Positions 46,319 through 55,151 of a DNA stretch of 64,000 nucleotides are shown in pieces; positions within the stretch are counted from its first letter, which is position 1, and each line of letters starts with the position of its first letter. The stretch comes from Desulfobulbaceae bacterium DB1. Lineage in GTDB: Bacteria; Desulfobacterota; Desulfobulbia; Desulfobulbales; SURF-16. Location of the stretch: the NCBI GenBank assembly GCA_001914235.1, contig MQUF01000016.1, forward strand, positions 1 to 64,000. Reading direction: 5' to 3'. A program made the translations under genes and the position numbers. The notes beneath the pieces were generated by a model that saw only the letters and a program-made list of their open reading frames with translations, made no database searches and was not told the origin of the DNA.

Positions 46319-47467
46319 ATGCAGCCCGACGAGATAAACCCGCAAACCCGGCGGGGACGGATAGTCAAACTGGTCATGGTCAATCTGCCCCGCCTGCTGC
46401 TGCTGACGCTGGCCGTCATGATTATCGTCCTTTCCGTGGTGGTGAAAAAGAAAAACGCCCAACTGACGGCGGAAAAAGCGGCGGCCCTGTCCAAGGAACG
46501 GCCCAGTGTCAATGCCGTGCTGCTGGAAGTCGCGCCGGGCGCCATTCATGACCGCATCAACCTGCCCGGGGAAATCGAACCGTGGACCAGGCTGGAATTG
46601 ATGGCCAAGATCCGCGGCACGGTTGATCAGGTGCTGGTGATTGAAGGTCGGCAGGTGAAGCAAGGAGAGGCGCTGGCCCGCATCGAGGAGGCGGACTACC
46701 GCATCGCCCTTGACGCGGCCGAGGCAAACCATGATCTGGCCCGGGTCACCATCGCCAGGATCAGGCGGCTTTTTGAGCAGGATATCATCCCGGTGGTGGA
46801 ACTTGACAAGGCTGAAAACGAGTTGCGCACCGCAAAAGCCGCCATGGATGACGCCGCCCTCAACCTGTCCCGTTGCACCGTCATTGCCCCCATGTCCGGG
46901 GTTATCCGGCGGCTTGACCTCAAAAAAGGATTGATGCTCAGCGTCGGCGATCCCATGGCGGAGCTGCTCAAGATCGATCAGGTCAAGGCGGTGATCGGCA
47001 TCCCGGAATCGGATGTGGCGGCGGTGCGCGACCTTGATACGGTGGAGTTCACCATCCAGGCGCTGGGTGACCGGAAGGTGACGGGGCGTAAATTCTTTTT
47101 GTCGTCATCCCCGGAAAATCAGGCCCGCTTGTATCGCCTGGAGCTGGCGGTGGACAATGCCGGAGGGGAAATCCTGCCCGGCATGTTCCTGCGCGCCGAT
47201 ATCGTTAAAAAAACGGTTGAGGATGCCCTGGTCGTGCCCCTTTATGCCGTGCTCACCCGCAACGATGAGCACTATGTCTTTGTCGAAAAGGACGGCGTTG
47301 CCGAAAAAAGACTGGTCACCCTGGGCATCATGGAGCAGTGGCTGGCCGAGGTCACCGGCGGACTTGCCGCCGGGGAACGGGTCATTGTCGAAGGACAGCG
47401 CGATGTGGAGGCAGGCCAGCAGGTCAACGTCATCAGGCTGCTGAACGGCCTGGGAGCGCCCCGCTGA
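46319..47467 (+). CDS. RND efflux adaptor (membrane fusion protein)
   Basis: 382 aa. One N-terminal membrane helix (~24-42, 'LLLLTLAVMIIVLSVVV'), then the HlyD-type layout. The lipoyl half-motifs ('IRGTVDQVLVIEGRQVKQGE' and 'RCTVIAPMSGVIRRLDLKKG') flank an alpha-hairpin (~130-180), followed by beta-barrel and membrane-proximal domains. It links the RND pump to an outer-membrane channel. Stop and the pump's start overlap in TGATG. Confidence 0.93.
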   Translation: MQPDEINPQTRRGRIVKLVMVNLPRLLLLTLAVMIIVLSVVVKKKNAQLTAEKAAALSKERPSVNAVLLEVAPGAIHDRINLPGEIEPWTRLELMAKIRGTVDQVLVIEGRQVKQGEALARIEEADYRIALDAAEANHDLARVTIARIRRLFEQDIIPVVELDKAENELRTAKAAMDDAALNLSRCTVIAPMSGVIRRLDLKKGLMLSVGDPMAELLKIDQVKAVIGIPESDVAAVRDLDTVEFTIQALGDRKVTGRKFFLSSSPENQARLYRLELAVDNAGGEILPGMFLRADIVKKTVEDALVVPLYAVLTRNDEHYVFVEKDGVAEKRLVTLGIMEQWLAEVTGGLAAGERVIVEGQRDVEAGQQVNVIRLLNGLGAPR

Positions 47468-50400
47468 TGATCGTTTCCGACACCGCCGTCAAAAAGAGCG
47501 TCACCGTTGTTGTTCTTGCCGTGCTGATCATGGTCTTCGGTACCTACTGTTACCTGGTGCTGCCCAGGGAAAGCGACCCGGACATCTCCATTCCCAATGT
47601 TTTCATCTCCACCGAATACCGCGGCGTGTCGCCCACCGATATCGAAACCGCCATCACCATCGAGATCGAAAAAAAGCTGAAAGGGCTCGACGGCCTGAAA
47701 AAGATCCAGTCAATCAGCGCCGAAGGTCTTTCCTCCATCAATGTCGAGTTCGTCACCGGCACGGATATCGACCAGGCCATGCAGGACGTCAAGGACAAGG
47801 TGGACGAGGCCAAAAATGAGCTGCCCCAGGACCTGGAGAATGACCCTTCGGTTTTTGAGGTCAACTTTTCCGAGCTGCCCATTGTCGTCTTTTCCCTGTC
47901 CGGAACCTGCGGCCTGCCCTGCCTGAAAGAGATCGCCGACGATCTGGAAGACGCCGTCGAGGCCATTCCCGGCATCCTGGCGGTGGATGTCACCGGCGGC
48001 CTGGAGCGGGAGATCCGGGTGGAGGTCTTTCCGGAAAAACTGGCCTATTACGGCCTGGATATCAGCGCCCTGCAGCAGGTGGTGGTCAGCGAGAACCAGA
48101 ACACCTCGGGCGGCGTCATCCGCATGGGCGACGGCCGCTTCCAGCTCCGGGTGCCGGGGGAGTTCACCACTCCGGAGGAAATTTACGGCCTGATCGTCGG
48201 CACCCATGGCGCTGAGCCGATTTATCTCAAGGATGTGGCCCGGGTGGTGGACGGCTTCAAGGAAGAGACCAGCCGCTCCCGCCTGGACGGCCGGGCGGCG
48301 GTGAACCTGGCGGTCAAGAAGCGCTCCGGCGAAAACATCATCGCCATCAGCAAACAGATCGATCGCCACATCGCCAGGGTGCAGCCCACCTGGCCCCAGG
48401 GCACGGAAATCACCAAGGTCATGGACAAGGCCCGGGACATCGACCTCATGGTGGCGGACCTGGAAAACAACATCCTCACCGGACTTATGCTGGTGGTGGT
48501 GGTGATCTTTTTCGCCATGGGCCTGCGCAATGCCCTGATGGTGAGCCTGGCCATTCCTTTTTCCATGCTGCTCACCTTCACTGCCCTTTACCTGCTCGGC
48601 ATCACCCTCAACATGGTGGTGCTCTTCAGCCTGACGCTCGCGCTCGGTATGCTGGTGGACAATGCCATTGTCATCATTGAAAACACCTACCGTTTCATGG
48701 AACAGGGCGCCTCGCGCTTTGATGCCGCCATGTGGGCCACCTCCGAGGTGGCCTATCCGGTTATCGGTTCCACCCTCACCACCCTGGGCGCCTTTGCCCC
48801 CATGCTCTTCTGGCCCGGCATCATGGGCGAGTTCATGAGCTATCTGCCGCTGACCCTGATCATCACCCTCACCTCCAGCCTGTTTGTCGCCCTGGTCATC
48901 AATCCGGCCTTTGCCTCCCTGTTCATGAAGGTCAAAAGCAATGACGGCGGCGCCCCGGCGAAAAGCATGGAGGAGGTGGCCGTTGCCGTGGAAAAACCGG
49001 CGGAAATCCGGGGGATGTGGCTGACAAGTTACGCCCGGCTGCTCACCTTCTCCCTTGCCCGCCCGGTGAGCGTCATCCTTTGCGGCTTTGCCGTGCTGGT
49101 GCTCATGGTGCAGGGCTGGCTGCTGGTCGTGGGGCTGGAAAAACCCATCGAGTTTTTTCCGGACATCGATCCGGCCGGCATGTATGTCAACCTGGATGTG
49201 CCGGAGGGAGCGGACCTTGATTATATCGACCGCATCCTCAAGCGTATCGAGCTGGCGGTGGCCGCCCCGCAGGCGGAAGCCGACGTGCCGCTGGAGCCTT
49301 CGGACGAAGAATACGGCCGGGCGCTGCTGCCGAAGGAACACAAAAAGGCGGACGGTTCCACCTTTATCGGGCCGAGCGACCAGGCTAACATTCGGAATAT
49401 CTACACCAAGGGGATCGTCACCGCGGGCGCCGGCACCGCCTTTGACCCCAATGCCCCCAACCATGTGGGCATCCGTTTTCTGGAAATCAAGGACCGCACC
49501 AGCTCCTCCAACGACACCTTGGAAACCATCAGAAGGCGCATCAAAAACATTCCCGGCGCCAAGCTGACCATTGCCTCGGCCGAGGAGGGGCCGCCCACCG
49601 GCGCGGCGATCAATATAGAAATCTCCGGCGATGATTTTGCCGTGCTGGGAAGCCTTGCCGCCGAGATCAAAAAGATCGTCGGCCAGGTGCCGCACGTGGA
49701 GGACATCCGCGACGACTTTGTCGAGGGCACCCCGTCGGTGCATGTGACGGTGGACCGGCAGAAGGCGGCGCTTTTCGGACTGTCCACCGACATGATCGGC
49801 TTTGCCTTGAAAACCGCCTACAACGGCCTGGATGTCTCTTCCTTCCGTGAAAAGGATGAAGACTACGACATCACCGTCCAGCTCCGGGAAGACGACCGCC
49901 GGGTGGTGGACGTGCTGCGCGAACTGATGATCCCCACCCCGGCAGGCACCATGGTGCCCCTGTCCACCATGGCCAAGGTGGCATACGGCGGCTCCATCGG
50001 CGATATCACCCGCATTAACAACGAGCGGGTGGTGACGGTGAAGGCCAATGTGGATGAAACCAAGGTGCCCGGTCCGGTGGCCAGGGCCCAGGCCGAGGAG
50101 CTGCTGAAACAGCTTCCCCTGCCGCCGGGCTACATGACCAGGTTCACCGGCGAATTCGAGTTCCAGCAGGAGTCCGAGGATTTCCTCTCCAAGGCCTTTG
50201 TCGTGGCCCTGCTGTTCATCTTTCTCATCCTGGTGAGCCAGTTCAACTCCATCAGCCAGCCCTTCATCATCATGACCTCGGTGATCCTTTCTCTCGGCGG
50301 CGCCTTTCTCGGCCTGATGCTCTTCCGGCAGCCCTTCGGCATCATCATGACCGGGGTGGGCGTCATTTCGCTGGCCGGCGTGGTGGTGAACAACGCCATC

Positions 50401-50796
50401 GTCCTGCTCGATTACACCAACAAGCTGCGGGAGCGGGGCATGGTTTTGTCCGAGGCGGTGGTTGCCGCCGGCGCCACCCGGCTGCGGCCGGTCATGCTCA
50501 CCGCCATCACCACCATCCTCGGCCTGATCCCCATGGTTACCGGCGTTTCCTTTGATTTCCACGACCTCTCCATCTCCTTGGTCAGTGAATCAAGCCAGTG
50601 GTGGCGCTCCATGGCGGTGGTGGTCATCTTCGGCCTGCTGGTGGCCACCTTCCTCACCCTGGTGGTGGTGCCCACCCTTTACTATCTGCTGGAGCAACTG
50701 CCGGAAAAACGAAGGCAGGCGGTGATCCGTCTCAAGCGTTTCTATTGGCAACAATACGGCCGGCTCTCCGGGGAAAAGAATCCGAACCGTGACTGA
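47467..50796 (+). CDS. RND efflux pump, AcrB/HAE family
   Basis: 1109 aa. The start ATG overlaps the adaptor's stop codon; a longer frame from 47338 is an extension through the adaptor gene. Twelve-helix RND layout in two repeats. Family motifs include 'STEYRGVSPTDIETAITIEIE' at the N-terminal porter domain and 'LALGMLVDNAIVIIENTYR' in TM4, whose Asp belongs to the proton relay. 'GVISLAGVVVNNAIVLLDY' is in the second half. It exports hydrophobic compounds by proton exchange. No outer-membrane TolC gene is in the operon. The coding strand is GC-rich with strong third-position bias, which produces a 950-aa antisense shadow frame. Confidence 0.95.
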   Translation: MIVSDTAVKKSVTVVVLAVLIMVFGTYCYLVLPRESDPDISIPNVFISTEYRGVSPTDIETAITIEIEKKLKGLDGLKKIQSISAEGLSSINVEFVTGTDIDQAMQDVKDKVDEAKNELPQDLENDPSVFEVNFSELPIVVFSLSGTCGLPCLKEIADDLEDAVEAIPGILAVDVTGGLEREIRVEVFPEKLAYYGLDISALQQVVVSENQNTSGGVIRMGDGRFQLRVPGEFTTPEEIYGLIVGTHGAEPIYLKDVARVVDGFKEETSRSRLDGRAAVNLAVKKRSGENIIAISKQIDRHIARVQPTWPQGTEITKVMDKARDIDLMVADLENNILTGLMLVVVVIFFAMGLRNALMVSLAIPFSMLLTFTALYLLGITLNMVVLFSLTLALGMLVDNAIVIIENTYRFMEQGASRFDAAMWATSEVAYPVIGSTLTTLGAFAPMLFWPGIMGEFMSYLPLTLIITLTSSLFVALVINPAFASLFMKVKSNDGGAPAKSMEEVAVAVEKPAEIRGMWLTSYARLLTFSLARPVSVILCGFAVLVLMVQGWLLVVGLEKPIEFFPDIDPAGMYVNLDVPEGADLDYIDRILKRIELAVAAPQAEADVPLEPSDEEYGRALLPKEHKKADGSTFIGPSDQANIRNIYTKGIVTAGAGTAFDPNAPNHVGIRFLEIKDRTSSSNDTLETIRRRIKNIPGAKLTIASAEEGPPTGAAINIEISGDDFAVLGSLAAEIKKIVGQVPHVEDIRDDFVEGTPSVHVTVDRQKAALFGLSTDMIGFALKTAYNGLDVSSFREKDEDYDITVQLREDDRRVVDVLRELMIPTPAGTMVPLSTMAKVAYGGSIGDITRINNERVVTVKANVDETKVPGPVARAQAEELLKQLPLPPGYMTRFTGEFEFQQESEDFLSKAFVVALLFIFLILVSQFNSISQPFIIMTSVILSLGGAFLGLMLFRQPFGIIMTGVGVISLAGVVVNNAIVLLDYTNKLRERGMVLSEAVVAAGATRLRPVMLTAITTILGLIPMVTGVSFDFHDLSISLVSESSQWWRSMAVVVIFGLLVATFLTLVVVPTLYYLLEQLPEKRRQAVIRLKRFYWQQYGRLSGEKNPNRD

Positions 50797-50885
50797 CCCC
50801 TCCTGCCGGGCGGGTGGGGATTGTTGTCGCGCCTGATAGCCTGCGTTTTTGCTCCTTTCCGACACCGTGATATGCATTTTTGGCG

Positions 50886-50929
50886 AATTGGCCAAATATC
50901 CCATTGGTAATTGGGTTATTTGGCCAATT
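50886..50929. promoter_or_regulatory. Paired TTGGCCAA boxes in a 13-bp inverted repeat
   Basis: AATTGGCCAAATA (50886-50898) and its exact complement TATTTGGCCAATT (50917-50929). The two TTGGCCAA palindromes are 32 bp apart, about three helical turns, at roughly -160 to -119 from the predicted start. This looks like a two-site enhancer. Confidence 0.55.
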
Positions 50930-51021
50930 TTGTTTTTGCGGGCAAGTGGGTCTTTTGGCCTTCCTATTTTAATATGTTGAAATGTTAAAAGAATTTGCAT
51001 GTTTGTCATGTTGATACAATG

Positions 51022-51037
51022 TGGCATGGAGTGTGCT
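51022..51037 (+). promoter_or_regulatory. Sigma-54 type promoter of the small-peptide/nrfD unit
   Basis: TGGCATGGAGTGTGCT: GG and GC are 12 bases apart. It is nearly the same as TGGCATGGCCTGTGCA in front of the tetrahaem cytochrome gene. Confidence 0.55.
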
Positions 51038-51144
51038 ATGTAGTGAGTGTGAGATTTGAATTTACATGTTTTTGCGAAATTGAAAATCCGAAAAAAGGCG
51101 ATGTTGAAATCGGGGAAAATTAAAAAAGGTAATTATTCAGGGGG

Positions 51145-51208
51145 GCCGGTTGAAAACCGCCATTTTCAACCGGCATCCGAAAAAAAAGAAGGCGGTTGCC
51201 TGACCGCC
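51145..51208 (+). promoter_or_regulatory. Two leader hairpins
   Basis: GCCGGTTGAAAA/TTTTCAACCGGC (51145-51174, 6-nt loop), then GGCGGT/ACCGCC (51191-51208). The second ends 4 bases before the GAGGAGGG Shine-Dalgarno, where folding could restrict ribosome entry. No known riboswitch class is recognised. Confidence 0.45.
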
Positions 51209-51223
51209 TGCGAGGAGGGCACT

Positions 51224-51340
51224 ATGGAAGGATTCTTGTTTCTCGTTTTTTGGCTTGGCTGCGCTTCACTGCACACACTTTATGATCTCAAGGTAAAACC
51301 GGTTCTGCAATCCTTAAAACAGGAAAGTGATTTTTTCTAA
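51224..51340 (+). CDS. 38-aa single-helix membrane peptide
   Basis: Short gene with 'MEGFLFLVFWLGCASLHTLY' as its first 20 residues: one hydrophobic helix with one Cys and a His, then a charged tail (KVKPVLQSLKQESDFF). GAGGAGGG lies 5 bases before the ATG, the best site in the region, so translation is likely. It ends 54 bp before the NrfD start and probably shares its transcript, so it could be a small subunit or assembly factor. I know no family for it. Confidence 0.7.
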   Translation: MEGFLFLVFWLGCASLHTLYDLKVKPVLQSLKQESDFF

Positions 51341-51394
51341 AATCATATGACTGGAAAAGTATTCCACCAAAAAAATCTGCAAGGAGGAAATATC

Positions 51395-52588
51395 ATGAAC
51401 TCGGTTTTGTCTCATTTCATTCCCGGTGATGCGGGGTTAGCCGTCAAACACTCATCGCCCTATAACGGTGCACTGGTTCTGAGCGGTATGCTCGCCGTCG
51501 CCGGTCTTGCCTTCGGGCTGCATTCGTTTGTCGCCGGACATGAGCATGTCTACGGTGTGACCCAGGAAGTGCCCTGGGGGCTGCTGATCGCCGTTTATGT
51601 TTTCTTTGTCGTCACCTCCACCGGGCTGTGCCTGGTGTCATCCATCGGCCATGTCTTCAATATCGAAGCCTTCAAGCCGATTGCCAAACGGTCGGTGTTC
51701 ATGGCCATCGCCACCATTATCTCCGGGTTTTTCGTCATTGCCTTTGAGATTGAAAATCCCTGGCGCATGGCAATTTACAATCTGACCTCGCCCAACCTCA
51801 CCTCCAATATCTGGTGGATGGGTACCCTTTACGGCGCCTATCTCTTCTTCATGCTGATCGAGTTTGGACTTCTCCAGATCGGGAGGCATAAGGCGGCCGG
51901 CATGCTGGGGCTGATGGGCGTTGTGTCAGGTATTGCCGCCCACAGTAATCTCGGTGCTGTTTTCGGACTGTTGAGCGGTCGCGAGTTCTGGCATGGCCCG
52001 TATATGCCCATTTATTTCATTACCTCGGCCATGATGTCGGGCTGTGCGGCGGTGGTTTTCTTTCACTGGCTGGGCTACCGGGTAAACGGCCGGCGGATGA
52101 GCCCGATGCTTGAAGAGGCCTTGCGGGCAACCGCAAAGCTTGGCGCGCTGCTCATCACGGTTATCATGTTTTTTGCCACCTGGAAGATGATATCCGGCAT
52201 CAGCGGTCATCCTCCGGGAAAATATGAGGCCATGCAGTCGCTTCTTTCCGGACCCTATTCGATTCATTTCTGGGTTGGCGAAGTCATGCTCGGCCTGGTT
52301 ATTCCCTTTTTTGTCATCATGGCGGTACGGGCCCGCAACCTGACCGCGCTTTTTGTCGCATCCGTGTCCAGCCTGATCGGCATCTTCTTCATGCGCTATG
52401 ACCTGGTCGTGGTCGGCATGGTGGTTCCGCAGTTGCACGGCTTGGGTGTTGTGGGCATGGATCAGCTTCACTTCTATGCGCCGCGTCTCCATGAAGTCAT
52501 GGTGACCCTGGGCGGCATGGGACTTTGTTCCTTCATGTTTCTTGCCGGAGAAAGGATGTTCAGGGGGCATCTCAGCGAGGATCATTAA
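51395..52588 (+). CDS. nrfD: NrfD/PsrC-type integral membrane quinol oxidoreductase subunit
   Basis: 397 aa with eight to ten hydrophobic helices. The family look is clear: 'VPWGLLIAVYVFFVVTSTGL' in an early helix, 'ENPWRMAIY', 'SNIWWMGTLYGAYLFFM', and late 'GERMF'. NrfD proteins exchange electrons with menaquinol for an FeS or cytochrome partner in complexes such as Psr, Qrc and Hme. No FeS subunit is next to it, so the partner is elsewhere or is a cytochrome. ATG 51395 has AGGAGG 7 bases upstream; a longer frame from 51347 lacks this. The promoter resembles that of the tetrahaem cytochrome, which makes a shared electron path plausible. Confidence 0.9.
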   Translation: MNSVLSHFIPGDAGLAVKHSSPYNGALVLSGMLAVAGLAFGLHSFVAGHEHVYGVTQEVPWGLLIAVYVFFVVTSTGLCLVSSIGHVFNIEAFKPIAKRSVFMAIATIISGFFVIAFEIENPWRMAIYNLTSPNLTSNIWWMGTLYGAYLFFMLIEFGLLQIGRHKAAGMLGLMGVVSGIAAHSNLGAVFGLLSGREFWHGPYMPIYFITSAMMSGCAAVVFFHWLGYRVNGRRMSPMLEEALRATAKLGALLITVIMFFATWKMISGISGHPPGKYEAMQSLLSGPYSIHFWVGEVMLGLVIPFFVIMAVRARNLTALFVASVSSLIGIFFMRYDLVVVGMVVPQLHGLGVVGMDQLHFYAPRLHEVMVTLGGMGLCSFMFLAGERMFRGHLSEDH

Positions 52589-52635
52589 CGGTCTGAATTC
52601 GTGACATGAAGTTTGCCGGTGATCATGGAGGAACT

Positions 52636-53067
52636 ATGGAAAACCGAAAAATGAAAATAATGCCGCTCAGGCCGGATATGCCCGTTTATCCCCTCGGTGC
52701 TGCCGCAAGGATTCTCGGCGTTCATCCGCGGACCCTGAGAAATTATGAGCATGCCGGACTGGTCCGGCCTGAAACCAGGGACGGTCGGAGCCTTTATTCT
52801 GAAAACGATCTCCGCTGGACGGGATGCCTGCGACGGATGATACACGGCAAGAAATTCGGTATTCGCGGCCTCGGGAAACTGCTGCAACTGGTGCCCTGCT
52901 GGGAAGCGGCTGATTGTTCGATCGGTCGCTGCGGCGGCTGCACGGCGCCGGTTGACTGGAGTGCGCCCCGTGCCCTGCATCTTTATCAGCAGGGGCAACC
53001 GGCAGCGGCGCCCCGGGTCGCGGTGGGAAGTACGCAGGTGGGCAACTCCATTCACTGTGTGAAATGA
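52636..53067 (+). CDS. MerR-type regulator with Cys-rich C-terminus
   Basis: 143 aa. The MerR helix-turn-helix is at ~15-75 ('LGAAARILGVHPRTLRNYEH', 'RSLYSENDLR'). In place of the usual long dimer helix there is a short segment with 'CWEAADCSIGRCGGC' near 96-110, four cysteines in a form suited to an FeS cluster, zinc or redox sensing. Closest in style to HspR-like short MerR proteins. GGAGG lies 5 bases before ATG 52636. It follows nrfD by 47 bp and could read the redox state for that unit. Confidence 0.82.
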   Translation: MENRKMKIMPLRPDMPVYPLGAAARILGVHPRTLRNYEHAGLVRPETRDGRSLYSENDLRWTGCLRRMIHGKKFGIRGLGKLLQLVPCWEAADCSIGRCGGCTAPVDWSAPRALHLYQQGQPAAAPRVAVGSTQVGNSIHCVK

Positions 53068-53094
53068 AGAGCGCGGGGGAACGGGAAATCCCCC

Positions 53095-54087
53095 TCAGAC
53101 GATGCCGCAGATTATTGAGGAGTCGTTCGGTCCCCGGAAGGGGTGGCGGGCGATATTCCTGACCCCGGCCGCTTCCAGCATGGCGCGGATTTCCTCCTCC
53201 GAGTATGATCTCCCGTCTTCGTTATTGACCAGCATGTTTAATGAGAACAGGGCGGGAAATTCAGGGCCGTCCTTGCTGTCGTCAAGGATGAATTCGTGGA
53301 TCATGATAAGCCCGCCCGGCTCCAGGGCGGCCGCTGTTTTTTTGATGATTTTCCGGCATTCGGCCGGACCGCTGCTGTGGAGAATATGTGACAGCCAGGC
53401 CGCGTCAAAGGCGGGGCCCGGAATGGGGTCAAGGTGGAAGTCGCCGCCGTGAAAGGCGATACGGTCGGCAAGTCCGAAGCGTTTCACTGTTTTTAGGGCA
53501 AAGGGCTCTGTTGTCGGCCGGTCGAAGACGACGGCGGCAAGATCCGGATTGGCAAGACAGAAGTGGATGGCGTAGGTTCCGGGACCTCCGCCGAGATCAA
53601 GCAGCCTGCGCCGACCGAGGAGATCAACCTGGGAGACAAGGGCGGGGGCGATCCCCATGGCCAGGTTGAACATGCCCATGAGAAAGCTTTCCCGTTCGAC
53701 ATCGTCGCCGTAGGAGCGCATTTCCACCGGATGGCCGGTTGCCACCGCTTCATGCAGTTGCGCCCAGCCGTCCAGGATGTGATGATGGTGCTGGATGATG
53801 TGGCCGATGTATTCGGGGGAATGGCTGGAGAGATACTCCCGGGCCGCGGAGCCGTTTGTGTAAAGGTCGCCTTCTTTTTTGAGAAGCCCCATGGCGGCCA
53901 GGGCGTTGAGCAGATACTCGGTCCCCCGCTCATCCGCTTTAATGGCGGCGGCGATATGAGACAGGGAGCGGCTTTCCTTGTTGATTACGGTAAATATCCC
54001 CAGCCTGACTCCGGCCTGCAGGGCGCAGGCTTGCCAGTAAGCGGTTGAGGTTCGCAGCAGTTCTCCTATATTCCATTGCTTTTCCAT
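53095..54087 (-). CDS. O-methyltransferase, acetylserotonin/hydroxyneurosporene type
   Basis: 330 aa. An N-terminal winged-helix dimerisation domain (~10-100: 'ACALQAGVRLGIFTVI', 'YLLNALAAMGLLKKEGDLYT') precedes a SAM-binding domain with 'LLDLGGGPGTYAIHFCL' near 165 and 'LSHILHSSG' near 235. The start ATG 54087 has GGGAG 6 bases upstream; a longer frame to 54321 is rejected as the N-terminal part has no family match. The substrate is unknown; related proteins methylate phenolic or polyketide hydroxyls and, in some anaerobes, arsenic or halide-like substrates. Confidence 0.85.
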   Translation of the reverse strand: MEKQWNIGELLRTSTAYWQACALQAGVRLGIFTVINKESRSLSHIAAAIKADERGTEYLLNALAAMGLLKKEGDLYTNGSAAREYLSSHSPEYIGHIIQHHHHILDGWAQLHEAVATGHPVEMRSYGDDVERESFLMGMFNLAMGIAPALVSQVDLLGRRRLLDLGGGPGTYAIHFCLANPDLAAVVFDRPTTEPFALKTVKRFGLADRIAFHGGDFHLDPIPGPAFDAAWLSHILHSSGPAECRKIIKKTAAALEPGGLIMIHEFILDDSKDGPEFPALFSLNMLVNNEDGRSYSEEEIRAMLEAAGVRNIARHPFRGPNDSSIICGIV

Positions 54088-54227
54088 GGCATTCTCCCTT
54101 TCCTTTCGTTTCCGCGCAGGAAGTTGTTTGTTTGGTCGCAGTTCAACCTCTACTCTAGTATAATCGGTGCGTTCACGGTATACTTCCCTTTTTTTACGGA
54201 ATTTTTCCTTAACAGCTGGAAACTTCG

Positions 54228-55148
54228 ATGCAAATAAACGGAAAATGCGAATCCCGCCGCCTGCCCCTGTGGCTGGTGCACACTCTGATGCTCTTTGCCT
54301 CGGTGATTGTCTCCACCTCATTTACCGTGGGGGAATCGATCACCCGCGGGCTTGATCCCGCCGTTCTCACCCTGGTGCGGTATATTACCGCTGTTCTCTG
54401 TTTTGCCCCGATTCTCGTTGTCCGGCATGGTTTTGCCTGGCCGTCCTGGAGGCGGATTTTCGGTTACAGTCTCATCAGCGCCGCAACCGTCGGTTTTTTC
54501 TGGTGCATGTTCGAGTCGCTCCGTTACACCAGCGCACTGAATACCAGCGTCATTTTTACCCTGGTGCCGGGCATTTCCGGCGTCTACAGCGCTGTTTTTC
54601 TGAAGGAACGCTTGGGCCGCGCCCGCCTGGTCGCTCTCCTGCTCGGCATGGTCGGGGCGGTGTGGGTGATTTTTCGCGGCGATATTCACCGGCTCCTTGC
54701 CCTTGACGTCAATTACGGCGATCTCATTTTCCTCGGCGGCTGCTTTCTGATGGCCGCCTATACGCCCCTGGTCAAACGGGTGCACCGCCGGGAATCCATG
54801 GTGGTCATGACCTTCTGGGTGCTGGCCACCGGCGTCGTCTGGCTGCTTCTTCTTTCCGCCGCCAAGCTTCCGGATGTGTCGTGGCAGGCGGTGGAAGGGC
54901 GGGTGTGGGCCGGCATTGTTTATCTTGCCGTCTTTTCCACCATCGTCACCTTTTATCTCACCCATATTTCCACCATCTATCTCGGACCCACCCGCGTCAT
55001 GGCCTACAGCTATTTTTATCCGGCCTTTGTGCTCGTGCTCAACTGGGCCTTCGGCCATGGCCTGCCGCCGCTGACGATTCTCCCCGGAGTGCTGGTGGTT
55101 ACCCTGGCCACCATCGTTCTGCAGCGCGGCGCAATGGAGGAGTCGTAA
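54228..55148 (+). CDS. EamA/DMT-family transporter
   Basis: 306 aa with ten predicted membrane helices in two EamA repeats ('LRYTSALNTSVIFTLVPGIS' in repeat 1; 'ISTIYLGPTRVMAYSYFYPA' in repeat 2). These proteins export metabolites such as amino acids; the substrate cannot be read from sequence. The gene ends 3 bp before rlmN, so the two form an operon. The ribosome binding site is weak. Confidence 0.88.
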   Translation: MQINGKCESRRLPLWLVHTLMLFASVIVSTSFTVGESITRGLDPAVLTLVRYITAVLCFAPILVVRHGFAWPSWRRIFGYSLISAATVGFFWCMFESLRYTSALNTSVIFTLVPGISGVYSAVFLKERLGRARLVALLLGMVGAVWVIFRGDIHRLLALDVNYGDLIFLGGCFLMAAYTPLVKRVHRRESMVVMTFWVLATGVVWLLLLSAAKLPDVSWQAVEGRVWAGIVYLAVFSTIVTFYLTHISTIYLGPTRVMAYSYFYPAFVLVLNWAFGHGLPPLTILPGVLVVTLATIVLQRGAMEES

Positions 55149-55151
55149 TTC

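Larger units (their letters stand above)
50797..51223 (+). promoter_or_regulatory. Control region and structured leader of the small-peptide/nrfD unit
   Basis: Over 400 bp without another gene. In order: paired TTGGCCAA boxes (50886-50929), a further TTTTGGCC half (50953-50960), the -24/-12 promoter (51022-51037), a leader beginning near 51048, two perfect hairpins (51145-51174 and 51191-51208), and the Shine-Dalgarno of the 38-aa peptide. The leader would be ~175 nt. Confidence 0.6.

Noticed and set aside
47710-50562. 950-aa antisense open frame across the RND pump gene
   Set aside because: The plus-strand frame encodes a complete AcrB-type pump. The antisense product is extremely rich in His, Gly, Asp and Gln as expected from codon bias, with no family match or ribosome site.
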